Origin: Agathobacter sp.
GTDB lineage: Bacteria > Bacillota > Clostridia > Lachnospirales > Lachnospiraceae
Assembly (NCBI GenBank): GCA_022511395.1
Contig: JAFLRQ010000001.1
Span: forward strand, 10,291-69,584
Length of the DNA stretch: 59,294 bases
Direction of reading: 5' to 3'
The notes under the pieces were generated by a model, which had not been told where the DNA came from, ran no database searches, and saw nothing but the letters and a program-made list of their open reading frames with translations. Position 1 is the stretch's first letter; each line of letters starts with the position of its first letter. Positions 49,096-57,042 of the stretch are shown piece after piece. The position numbers were made by a program, and so were the translations under genes.

Positions 49096-50922
49096 TCAAA
49101 TCCCAAGCTCCCCCACGAAACGGGATATCTCTGCCCCGTGGTTATTCAGATTTTTGACCCAGCTGACGTGCAGCGCATCCTTTGCCCGCGTCACGCCCAC
49201 ATAGAATAGGCGGCGCTCCTCCTCGATGTCGGTCTCAAGAACCGCCTTTTTCCAAGGCATCACACCCTCGTTCGCGTCGATCAGAAAAACCGTCCGATAT
49301 TCCAAACCCTTTGCGCCATGCAGTGTCGCAATACTCACGGCATCAGGGTTTTCATTTGTCTGTCTTGCAAGCTCCTGCATCGTTTTCCGATACTCGCTCA
49401 CATGGGTGAACCATTCCGCCACCGTCCGATAGCCCTTTGCGCCGGTCTGAATCTCGTCCGCCACCTCCAAAAGCTCCTCCTTCTTCAGGCGGTGTTCCTC
49501 TGCATACTGCAGGAGATAGCTGTCGTAGTCGATCCCCTTCCGAATATAGTTGATCGCCGCAAAGGGGCTCATGCTCCCCATCTGCCGCACATCATGCCAC
49601 AGCCGCTCAATGCGCTCCGCAATCCACGGTTTCTCGTCGTATGCCTTCACCCACTCGTCAAAGGCAACCTCTGCCTCCGGCAGGCTGTCCCTTCCGATAT
49701 AGCGCTTCGGCTTGTTCATGATGGAGAGAAAATCAGCCCGCGCCCTTCCTCCCCCCGCAATTCTCAGATAGGCAAAAATATCCTTCGCAATCCAGTGCTC
49801 ATAGAGATCCGGAATCCGCTCCCTCGTGCGAAACGGCAGATTCTGATCCATCATCTGCTCCATCAGAAGCCGCGGCTGCGTGTTCGTCCGGCAGAGCACC
49901 GCAATCTCCCCGGGCTTGATCCCGCTCTGCAGCGCCCCCTGTATCTGCAGAGTGACATGCTCATACTCCTGCCGCTGATCCTCAAAACACCTGAGCGTGA
50001 TCTCTGCCGAAGTCTCCCGAAAGGCCCGGACCTCCTTTTCAAACCGCTGCGCGTTGCAGGCGATCAGCCGACCGGCGGCTGCCACAATGCCGGGTGCCGA
50101 CCGGTAGTTCACATCCAGCGTGATCTGTCTGGCCTCCGGGTAATCGTTCTTAAATCCAAGCATAATCTCCGGCTTTGCCCCCCGGAAACGGTAGATGGAC
50201 TGGTCGTCATCCCCCACCGCAAACAGGTTGTTAAGCGGCGCCGCCATCATCTTCACGATCTCGTACTGAATCCGGTTGATATCCTGAAACTCGTCGATCA
50301 GTATGTAAGGATAGCGTTTCTGCCACGCCGCAAGGATGTCTGTGCGCTGGGAGAACAGGTCGTATGTGAAGGTCAGCATATCGTCAAAGTCGATGAGCCT
50401 GGCCGCAGAAAGCCTTCTGTGATACTCTGCATAGATCCCCCGGAACACCTCCTCGGCACACTCCGCGGAATAAAAATGGTCCACGCTGATCCCGGAATTT
50501 TTGATCATGCCGATCTCCGCCAGCAGATTGCCGATACACTCGTTTTCATCCTTGTATTCGATTGGGAATTGCGGGAGAATCTCCCGCATGAGCTGATAGC
50601 GCTGCTCCTCAGACACGATATTGCTGCTCTTAAAATGATAGGCATATTTAAGAATCGTAAAAAATACGGAGTGAAAGGTTCCGAAGGTGACCGGCATGCT
50701 CTGCGTCCCCATCCGATGCAGAAAACGCTGCTTCATCTCATTCGCCGCGGCGCGCGTGAACGTGATCACGAGAATGTCCGCCGGATTCAGGCCGCAGTCA
50801 GAGATCAGATGCGCCGTCCGCTCGGTGATGACCGCCGTCTTGCCGCTCCCCGGCCCCGCCAATACAAGCGCAGGGCCATCCCCGTGCAGGATGGCCTCCC
50901 TTTGTGAATCATTGTAATTCAT
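49096..50922 (-). CDS. UvrD/PcrA-like superfamily 1 DNA helicase
   Basis: 3'-5' helicase type used in repair and fork clearance. The 608-residue protein has motif I AGPGSGKTAVITERTAHL (about 23-40), motif II DEFQDINRIQYE, motif III GDDDQSIYRFRG, motif V LHGAKGLEYRTVF and motif VI VGVTRAKD. It is about 100 residues shorter than typical PcrA (~730) and lacks the extended C-terminus, so it is a paralogue rather than the main PcrA. I chose the ATG at 50922 with GGGAGGA upstream. It is 35 bases downstream of the phosphodiester glycosidase gene. Confidence 0.93.
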   Translation of the reverse strand: MNYNDSQREAILHGDGPALVLAGPGSGKTAVITERTAHLISDCGLNPADILVITFTRAAANEMKQRFLHRMGTQSMPVTFGTFHSVFFTILKYAYHFKSSNIVSEEQRYQLMREILPQFPIEYKDENECIGNLLAEIGMIKNSGISVDHFYSAECAEEVFRGIYAEYHRRLSAARLIDFDDMLTFTYDLFSQRTDILAAWQKRYPYILIDEFQDINRIQYEIVKMMAAPLNNLFAVGDDDQSIYRFRGAKPEIMLGFKNDYPEARQITLDVNYRSAPGIVAAAGRLIACNAQRFEKEVRAFRETSAEITLRCFEDQRQEYEHVTLQIQGALQSGIKPGEIAVLCRTNTQPRLLMEQMMDQNLPFRTRERIPDLYEHWIAKDIFAYLRIAGGGRARADFLSIMNKPKRYIGRDSLPEAEVAFDEWVKAYDEKPWIAERIERLWHDVRQMGSMSPFAAINYIRKGIDYDSYLLQYAEEHRLKKEELLEVADEIQTGAKGYRTVAEWFTHVSEYRKTMQELARQTNENPDAVSIATLHGAKGLEYRTVFLIDANEGVMPWKKAVLETDIEEERRLFYVGVTRAKDALHVSWVKNLNNHGAEISRFVGELGI

Positions 50923-50957
50923 ATAATCCTCCCGGCTGTTCCATCGTTCAATGCCTC

Positions 50958-52163
50958 TCACTCCTGGCTCCGGTGGTCCACCTTTTTTCGGACAATCAGG
51001 GCGTTTGGCATATACCGGCCGCGGCCGGACTTACTGGAAGATTTCGTGATATAGCGTCCGTCGTACCACATAACTGCGGAGCTTCCCCCGTCTAAATTCA
51101 TTGCCTGATACACTCCGTACCGCAGGAGAATGTCTTTACACTCCGCGACCGTGCAGCCGACGCTGTAGCCGACCTGCCTGCCGTCGATGATGAGGAGCAG
51201 CATGCTTCCGTCCAGCCGCTGTCCGATGGAGGTCCTTGGCTGCAGCCCCATGCCGAAGGTGCCGTCCACAACGCTCTGTCCGTCCACAACCAGCGCCGGG
51301 AAGAACTCACAGCTCCACCGGTAGTCCGCCACGGAATTGGTCGGATAACTGCCAACATAAAATTTGTTGTCGTTCTTCATTCCGCAGAACTTCCAGTAGC
51401 CCTTGATATTGCGGTTGCCGTACTCCACCCCGTCGATAATCAGCGTCCCCTTGACCTGGCCTCCGCTCCCGTGGCCGCCGACATCCTTAAACCCGCTTGC
51501 ATTCACCACAAGGAGGGCGTTCTCCTGTTTTCCGAAGCTCTCCGCCTCCTGTCCCCATGAGCCGAGACTTTTCGACTTGACCATATCAATCTGGGCGGGA
51601 TCCTTCACAATCGCCAGCTTTCCCTGATAGGTGGAGCCGCTGACCTTCACGATCAGCATCCCGTTCTCAACATCAATCACAAGGATCGGATCCCCCTGCG
51701 CCGTCTTCAGGCCCAGCGTCTCCTCCATGTCCTCCAGAAAAATTTTGTCATAGCCGTCCCGCGTCAGCTCCGGATGCGCTGTAAAATAACTGCGCACAGA
51801 TTCGGAATCCAGCTCCGCGTATGTCTCATAGAAGATTGTGACCGGATCCTTTACAGGCTCACCCGTCTCGGTTTCTGAGTTGGTCTCCGTATCCCATGTG
51901 CTGGTCAGCCCCTGCTGTGCCTGCTGATTTGCCTCGAAATTCGCCATAACCTGATCGATAATGCCGCTTGGGAAAAACCAGGTCGCAAGCCACTGATGGC
52001 TGTTTGTTGTCATTGCAGTCTCAATATAGATCGTGCGCCATTTTTCGATGAAGGGAATGTGTGAAAAGGCGATGACCAGATAACACGCAATCATCACGCA
52101 CAGCACACTCCCCGCTATAATTAATCGCTTGAGCAGTTTTTCTCTTTTGTCCGTTGTCTTCAC
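50958..52163 (-). CDS. Membrane-anchored phosphodiester glycosidase family (NAGPA/DUF2233) protein
   Basis: A 401-residue protein. It has an N-terminal membrane anchor (about 15-37), a Thr/Glu-rich spacer, and an external NAGPA domain (about 225-395) with the signature region LLIIDGRQVGYSVG and AMNLDGGSSAVMWYDG. Family members cleave GlcNAc phosphodiester bonds on glycans or exopolysaccharides; the substrate here is unknown. The start is the GTG at 52163, five bases past the stop of the trxB-like gene, with AAGGAG upstream. Longer in-frame starts run into that gene. Confidence 0.85.
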   Translation of the reverse strand: MKTTDKREKLLKRLIIAGSVLCVMIACYLVIAFSHIPFIEKWRTIYIETAMTTNSHQWLATWFFPSGIIDQVMANFEANQQAQQGLTSTWDTETNSETETGEPVKDPVTIFYETYAELDSESVRSYFTAHPELTRDGYDKIFLEDMEETLGLKTAQGDPILVIDVENGMLIVKVSGSTYQGKLAIVKDPAQIDMVKSKSLGSWGQEAESFGKQENALLVVNASGFKDVGGHGSGGQVKGTLIIDGVEYGNRNIKGYWKFCGMKNDNKFYVGSYPTNSVADYRWSCEFFPALVVDGQSVVDGTFGMGLQPRTSIGQRLDGSMLLLIIDGRQVGYSVGCTVAECKDILLRYGVYQAMNLDGGSSAVMWYDGRYITKSSSKSGRGRYMPNALIVRKKVDHRSQE

Positions 52164-52167
52164 AAGC

Positions 52168-53034
52168 TCACTTCTCCTTCTTATCAGCCTCCGCAAGATA
52201 CTCGATAATTTCGTGTGCTGCCACATTGCCCTCCCCCACGGCTTTCGCATACTGGTAGGGCCGCCCGGTACAGTCTCCCGCCGCGTAGCATCCCGGCAGG
52301 TTCGTCTCCTGCTTTCGGTTCACCACAATATGGCCGTTCTCCACGACAAGGTTTTTGAGCATAATCGCCGGAGCTATGGCGTTCCGCAGAAGAAACACTC
52401 CGTCCACCTCGCGCGACTCGCCGCTTTTTAACGTGACCTCGCATGCCTTCAGCTCACCCTTAATCTCTACCGGATAGTCCGTGCTGACATGCACATTCTC
52501 CCGCACAACACCGGGTTCGGGATAGGCCGGATAAAAATCCACAGATTCCGCAAGGTCCGCCAGAAACTCGACCTCGTGCTCAAATTTTGGGGCGTTGGCG
52601 TACACCGCAATCTTTTTTCCTTTATAGAAATTTCCGTCGCAGGTCGCGCAATAGCTCACGCCGCGGCCAAGAAACTCCTCCTCCCCGCGAAGCGGTGCCG
52701 CGTTCGCGGCCCCGACACAGAGTGCCACCGTCCTTGCCTCATAGACCTCGTTGTCCGCCAGCACCATATAATGGTCACCTGCCGGCATAATGTTTGTGAC
52801 CTGTTTTTCTGTGATCGCAATCTCCATCTGCTGCCGATGCGCGTCAAACGCCTCAAAGAGCCCGCGCCCCGTGATGCCCGGCAGGGCCGGATAATTGTCC
52901 ACATGCGGTGTTTTTTGCACCTTGTCACTCATCTGTCCGTTTCCGAACCACAAAAATTGCCGGTTGTGTATTTTTAAATTCAGGGCACACGAAAATCCGG
53001 CCGGACCGGTGCCCACAATAATACAGTCATACAT
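52168..53034 (-). CDS. Thioredoxin-reductase-like flavoprotein lacking canonical NADPH motifs
   Basis: A 288-residue FAD protein with the N-terminal GTGPAGFSCAL FAD motif (about 8-18), redox CATC in SYCATCDG (about 128-135) and the C-terminal GCYAAGDCTG FAD motif. In usual TrxB the NADPH domain has GxGxxA/GGGxSA and HRRxxxR; here the first place reads AVYANAPKFEHE and the second has no HRR. It resembles the ferredoxin-dependent flavin thioredoxin reductases known from clostridia, or a related NADPH-independent type. It heads the unit with the NAGPA and UvrD-like genes. Confidence 0.85.
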   Translation of the reverse strand: MYDCIIVGTGPAGFSCALNLKIHNRQFLWFGNGQMSDKVQKTPHVDNYPALPGITGRGLFEAFDAHRQQMEIAITEKQVTNIMPAGDHYMVLADNEVYEARTVALCVGAANAAPLRGEEEFLGRGVSYCATCDGNFYKGKKIAVYANAPKFEHEVEFLADLAESVDFYPAYPEPGVVRENVHVSTDYPVEIKGELKACEVTLKSGESREVDGVFLLRNAIAPAIMLKNLVVENGHIVVNRKQETNLPGCYAAGDCTGRPYQYAKAVGEGNVAAHEIIEYLAEADKKEK

Positions 53035-53138
53035 TGCTTTTCCTCGCTTTTTGTTTTATTTTCTGCGATTCGCGCAAAATAAATTCGAGAGGTTTTTGGT
53101 TCTTGTTCCAGTTTTTTCACAACTGACAATTTCACCCT

Positions 53139-53167
53139 ATTATAGAACAAAAGCACAAACACATCAA
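53139..53167 (-). promoter_or_regulatory. Predicted promoter of the trxB-like/NAGPA/uvrD-like unit
   Basis: A perfect -10 TATAAT (53139-53144) and a -35 TTGATG (53162-53167) with 17-base spacing on the minus strand, about 105 bases before the trxB-like ATG. A leader of roughly 100 bases follows. It lies back to back with the GH5 promoter. Confidence 0.65.
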
Positions 53168-53181
53168 CACCTGTTTTTATC

Positions 53182-53210
53182 TTTTCAATTTTCATGCATC
53201 GTGGTATAAT
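53182..53210 (+). promoter_or_regulatory. Predicted promoter of the GH5 gene
   Basis: A perfect -10 TATAAT (53205-53210) with a TGG extended -10 and a weak -35 TTTTCA (53182-53187), 17-base spacing, about 35 bases upstream of the GH5 ATG. The two -35 boxes of the divergent promoters are only 14 bases apart, so one regulator could affect both. Confidence 0.65.
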
Positions 53211-53244
53211 TGCTGTAAAACACACCGCAAAGGAGAATTTCACT

Positions 53245-54600
53245 ATGCGATTCACCAAAAAAAACAAATTTTTACTGATTCTTTTATCCGTACTCCTCGG
53301 TTTGACTGCCTGCGGAACTCCCGCCGGAAAGGATGGCGACACAGAAATGATCCATGTAAATAACCCCCAAGCCCCGGACGATTCTCAGAATCCGGCAGGC
53401 TCCCAGACCTCGGACGATTCTCAGAATCCGACAGCCTCTCAGAACCCGGACAATTCCAATGAATCTTCCTCCGGGAATCAACCCGATCCGTCCGTACCGG
53501 AGCTTGCGGTCGGCGAGTTTGCGCTCCCGGAGAGTGAAGCCCTCGACTTTGTACACAATCTGACCCTCGGCTGGAATCTCGGCAACACCCTCGACGCCAT
53601 CGACTGTACCTGGCTGAACGACGAGATGGCCTACGAGTCCGCATGGAGCGGGCAGATGACGACAAAAGAACATATTACTGCCATCAAAAATGCGGGCTTT
53701 CGCTCTATCCGCATCCCGGTGTCGTGGCACAACCATATCTCGGATTCCGCCGACTACACCATCAGTCAACCGTGGCTCGACCGGGTCAATGAGATCGTCG
53801 ATTACTGTATCGATCAGGATATGTATGTGATCATCAACATTCATCACGACAACAGCAAGGAGTTTATGTACCCGACGAGTCAGGATCTCGACCGCTCCGT
53901 TCGGTATGTGACCGCCATCTGGAGGCAGGTCTCCGAGCGTTTCCGCGATTACGATGAGCATCTCATCTTCGAGTCGCTCAACGAGCCCCGGCTGGTGGGA
54001 CATCCAAACGAGTGGTGGATTGACCCGGATTCCGCCGACTGCAAGGACGCAATCCAGTGCATCAACCGGATGAATCAGGCGTTTGCAGACACCGTGCGCG
54101 CATCCGGCGGCAACAACAAGGCACGCTACCTCATGTGTCCGGGCTATGCCGCCTCCCCGGAAGGCGCATTGAACGACGGCTTTGTCCTCCCGAAGGACTC
54201 TGCCGGCAACAACCACCGCATCATTGTCTCCGCGCACGCCTACACGCCGTATAACTTTGCGCTCGAATACCCCGGCACCTCCAGCTGGTCCAGCGCCAAC
54301 AAAACCGATGTGAACAATATGCTCGGCTTTATGGACAATCTTTACAACAAGTTTACCAGTCAGGGAATTCCCGTGATCATCGGCGAGTTCGGCGCAAGGG
54401 AAAAGAACGGAAATCTCAGCGCGCGCGTGGACTTTGCCTCCTTCTATGTCGCGGCCGCAAGGGCCAGAGGCATGACCTGCTTCTGGTGGGACAACAACTG
54501 CTTTGAGGGAGACGGTGAGCGGTTCGGACTGTTCGACCGCGCCAGCGGACAAATCCGTTACCCGGAGATCAGCCGGGCCATGGTGAATTACGCGAAGTAG
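53245..54600 (+). CDS. GH5-family endoglucanase-type lipoprotein
   Basis: Secreted cell-surface glycoside hydrolase, probably acting on beta-1,4-glucan or a related glycan. The 451-residue protein has a lipoprotein signal with lipobox LTAC (Cys23), an Asp/Ser/Gln/Asn/Pro-rich linker with short repeats (about 40-90), and a GH5 barrel (about 100-450). That barrel holds LGWNLGNTLDAID, the His motif NIHHDN, the acid/base Glu in FESLNEPR and the nucleophile Glu in IIGEFGAR, then WWDNNCFEGDGERFGL. The start has AAAGGAGAA upstream; a longer in-frame start is less likely. Its 3' end overlaps the opposing GNAT gene by 32 bases. Confidence 0.92.
   Translation: MRFTKKNKFLLILLSVLLGLTACGTPAGKDGDTEMIHVNNPQAPDDSQNPAGSQTSDDSQNPTASQNPDNSNESSSGNQPDPSVPELAVGEFALPESEALDFVHNLTLGWNLGNTLDAIDCTWLNDEMAYESAWSGQMTTKEHITAIKNAGFRSIRIPVSWHNHISDSADYTISQPWLDRVNEIVDYCIDQDMYVIINIHHDNSKEFMYPTSQDLDRSVRYVTAIWRQVSERFRDYDEHLIFESLNEPRLVGHPNEWWIDPDSADCKDAIQCINRMNQAFADTVRASGGNNKARYLMCPGYAASPEGALNDGFVLPKDSAGNNHRIIVSAHAYTPYNFALEYPGTSSWSSANKTDVNNMLGFMDNLYNKFTSQGIPVIIGEFGAREKNGNLSARVDFASFYVAAARARGMTCFWWDNNCFEGDGERFGLFDRASGQIRYPEISRAMVNYAK
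53375..53430 (+). repeat. Two copies of a 20-bp repeat in the GH5 linker
   Basis: Identical 20-base segments at 53375-53394 and 53411-53430 (36-base period) encode the DDSQNP part of the linker between lipid anchor and catalytic domain. A third, diverged copy follows. Variable linker length is plausible. Confidence 0.75.
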
Positions 54601-55072
54601 GGAAGCGCTTTACCATAATATACTCTTCCGCATTTTCATCAACAATCTCAAAGCCGACATCAAAGTACATTTTTACTGCATAGTTGGCTTTTTGTACCGC
54701 CAGAGAAGCCTGCTTGTACCCGCAGGTTTCCAAAACAGCAAGCATTTTTTTCATCATTTCCGTTCCGATGCCGCGCCCTCGATATTCTTTGTACAAGGAG
54801 ATCGCAAAAGAGGGCGTCCGGTCATCAATATGTCCGTAATCGTTCATAATGCGAACCCAGACAGCGCCGATAACTCTATTACCGATCTCTGCAACCAAAG
54901 CCTTGTCGTGCGTCTGCGTGCCAAAATCCGCAATATAAACCTGCAATTCCGGTTCATTCACGATTGACTTTGGCGGCGGCTCGACTCCCTCGGGTATAAA
55001 AATCGCCTCATACAGAAAATCCTCCAGCAAAGGATATTCGTTTTCTTTTATTTCCCGTATCTTATAATCCAT
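54569..55072 (-). CDS. GNAT family N-acetyltransferase
   Basis: A 167-residue protein with a complete GNAT fold: N-terminal strand YKIREIKENEYPLLEDFLYE, core strand VIGAVWVRI (about 75-85), the acetyl-CoA motif YKEYRGRGIGTEMMKKML (about 107-124) and ENAEEYIMVKR near the end. The substrate is unknown; the neighbours suggest but do not prove a sugar or amine acceptor. I chose the ATG at 55072, which overlaps the end of the upstream helical-barrel gene by 25 bases. The C-terminal codons run 32 bases into the end of the convergent GH5 gene. Confidence 0.87.
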   Translation of the reverse strand: MDYKIREIKENEYPLLEDFLYEAIFIPEGVEPPPKSIVNEPELQVYIADFGTQTHDKALVAEIGNRVIGAVWVRIMNDYGHIDDRTPSFAISLYKEYRGRGIGTEMMKKMLAVLETCGYKQASLAVQKANYAVKMYFDVGFEIVDENAEEYIMVKRFPTSRNSPWPG

Positions 55073-57042
55073 ATCAATCCCTCTATGATGCTTGCCGAGG
55101 CCCATGGCATCAGCGCAAACCATGTGCCTGCCGGAGTTTGGTCCGGATACTTCTCAACCACAAGCCCCTGGCAGAAACAGAATCGTTCCGACATCCACCC
55201 CACCCGGCCGTAACCGTATTCTTTGTCAAAGGTGTTGAAGGTCTGCATACCCCAATCGACTGTATCCTGCATACGGCTTCTCATATATGGATCATCCGTA
55301 TGCTCCACAAGATAGATCATCTCATCAATGATTGTGCTTGACATGGGATGAATATGAGGATTTGCAACCGAAGTGATGCTTCCGCCGCAGCTTGACCAGC
55401 CGATCTCACACAACGGTTTTACCTTTACGGGCGTATTGTAGCCCAGCTTAAATGTAACCTCATAGTATAGTCCGTCCCGCAAATGATCCAGATACCGGGC
55501 TTCACGGGTGATCTCATGCAAGAGGCGCACGGCTCTGACATAAGCCAGAATGCCTTCATTGTCAACCGCCTTGTCTGTATCCAGCGGACCTCCGTAACAT
55601 ACGCATTTTTTGACAAACGCATCATAATAATGCTGTTCCGACTTCTTTAATCCCTCAACATACGAATCCTCTCCTGTGATCCGGCAATAGAGAGCCGTGG
55701 CCGCAAGACACCATGCGCCGCCCAAAGAGTCATACTCCAGACCTGCCCCGGTGGTTTCCGACATGGAAAACGGATACTCCTCATCTGTATTTTTAATCTG
55801 ATTGAATTTGGCGATAATCGGCTGCACAAAGCGGAGCCAATCTGCATGGTCGACATTCCTCTCATCTTTTTCGGACAGATAAGCCTTCAAAATATAATAT
55901 ACGGCTTGTCCGTTAATGTATGCGCTGTGTCCTCCGCTGTGCATGCCGGAGTACCACCAGCCCTTAACATGCCACCGCCCTTCGTCAACCGCATCATACA
56001 GTAATTGTGAGGACGGATTATAGCTGTGCGCAATTACTTCTTCGATAAAGATCAGAGCCTGCTGCCTCATCCTACTGTCCTGCAGCTGATTTGCCGCAAG
56101 AAGCATGGGGGCTGCCACCGCCATGCCGTTGGTCCAGCTGAGGGAGCCGATCTTGTTGTACGCATATCCATCCGGTCGGTCATATACAAAGCCCGTATAC
56201 ATGTGATCTTCTTCCAGCCATGCATAGTCTCTGATTGCAGAAGAAAGCAGCTCCAGCGCCTTTTTTGCATCCATTCCGTCTATCCTGCGGGGCGGCTGAT
56301 GATATGCATTGTATACATCTTTGATTGCCTCATGTATTCCAAGCTCATTGTCCGCCTCGTACTCGTAAACTCGGATCAAAAAGGAAACCGTTTCCTCTGC
56401 GCGCAGCAAAAAGCTGTTTTCCTCTGTCACCGGCGCCCGGTCCTTCACGGTGGCAGTCTGAATAAACAACCATGGAGCGTTCTCATATCCCAGTGTATAT
56501 CCAACACTTGCATTTCCGTTATCGCCGATCCTGCAGGTAAAGCCGCTGTACTGATAAAAGGGTTTATCACTTTTGCTGCAAAAATCAACCGCTTCTTTAT
56601 CCGCATTGCCGTCACCAACCCAATATGGTGCTGCCGCAATCCCCACCACGGTTCCCTCGTCATAGATCAGGCTTACAGGCTCCGCCAGACGATCGCTTCT
56701 TGTCATCCAGTAAGGCGACTCCGGTCTTTGGGCTGCCCCTTCCACAATGCGCGGAAATTCCTTTCTCCCGTGACTTGGCATGTCGGCGGTATTATTTCCG
56801 TACATATATCCCGGCATGAAAAACTGCGGATGCTTCTGTCCGAGTAAAACCCTGACATGAATCACGCCGAGGAAATCACAATCGGATACATTTTTAACGC
56901 GAACCTCTACGAGCTTACCGTTCGGGATGGTTCCCGCGTCACGGAGCTGGCAGTCAAGTCCTTCCTCAGCAAGGTCGTTATATATGATGCTGTCGCTGTA
57001 GGCTCTTCTCGCTTCACATGTGATTTTATATTTGCTCATCAT
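55048..57042 (-). CDS. Uncharacterised large protein, probable (alpha/alpha)6-barrel glycoside hydrolase
   Basis: A 664-residue cytosolic protein with no signal sequence. The N-terminal third (about 1-240) looks like a beta-sandwich. The rest (about 250-664) is helical with regularly spaced aromatic and acidic residues, such as the GGHSAYINGQAVYYILKAY segment, the WCLAATALYCR helix and WMSERFCFCQGLVVEKYPD, as in six-hairpin glycosidases. I cannot name a GH family. It overlaps the GH42 gene by 17 bases and the GNAT gene by 25. Its coupling to a beta-galactosidase suggests an intracellular step on an imported glycan. Confidence 0.7.
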   Translation of the reverse strand: MMSKYKITCEARRAYSDSIIYNDLAEEGLDCQLRDAGTIPNGKLVEVRVKNVSDCDFLGVIHVRVLLGQKHPQFFMPGYMYGNNTADMPSHGRKEFPRIVEGAAQRPESPYWMTRSDRLAEPVSLIYDEGTVVGIAAAPYWVGDGNADKEAVDFCSKSDKPFYQYSGFTCRIGDNGNASVGYTLGYENAPWLFIQTATVKDRAPVTEENSFLLRAEETVSFLIRVYEYEADNELGIHEAIKDVYNAYHQPPRRIDGMDAKKALELLSSAIRDYAWLEEDHMYTGFVYDRPDGYAYNKIGSLSWTNGMAVAAPMLLAANQLQDSRMRQQALIFIEEVIAHSYNPSSQLLYDAVDEGRWHVKGWWYSGMHSGGHSAYINGQAVYYILKAYLSEKDERNVDHADWLRFVQPIIAKFNQIKNTDEEYPFSMSETTGAGLEYDSLGGAWCLAATALYCRITGEDSYVEGLKKSEQHYYDAFVKKCVCYGGPLDTDKAVDNEGILAYVRAVRLLHEITREARYLDHLRDGLYYEVTFKLGYNTPVKVKPLCEIGWSSCGGSITSVANPHIHPMSSTIIDEMIYLVEHTDDPYMRSRMQDTVDWGMQTFNTFDKEYGYGRVGWMSERFCFCQGLVVEKYPDQTPAGTWFALMPWASASIIEGLIWIIRYGK

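Noticed and set aside
49318-50907. Plus-strand open frame of over 500 codons opposite the UvrD-like helicase
   Set aside because: No recognisable domain or ribosome site, and all helicase motifs lie on the minus strand.
53284-54552. Minus-strand open frame of about 420 codons opposite the GH5 gene
   Set aside because: The plus-strand protein has a lipobox and both catalytic Glu motifs; the mirror frame has none.
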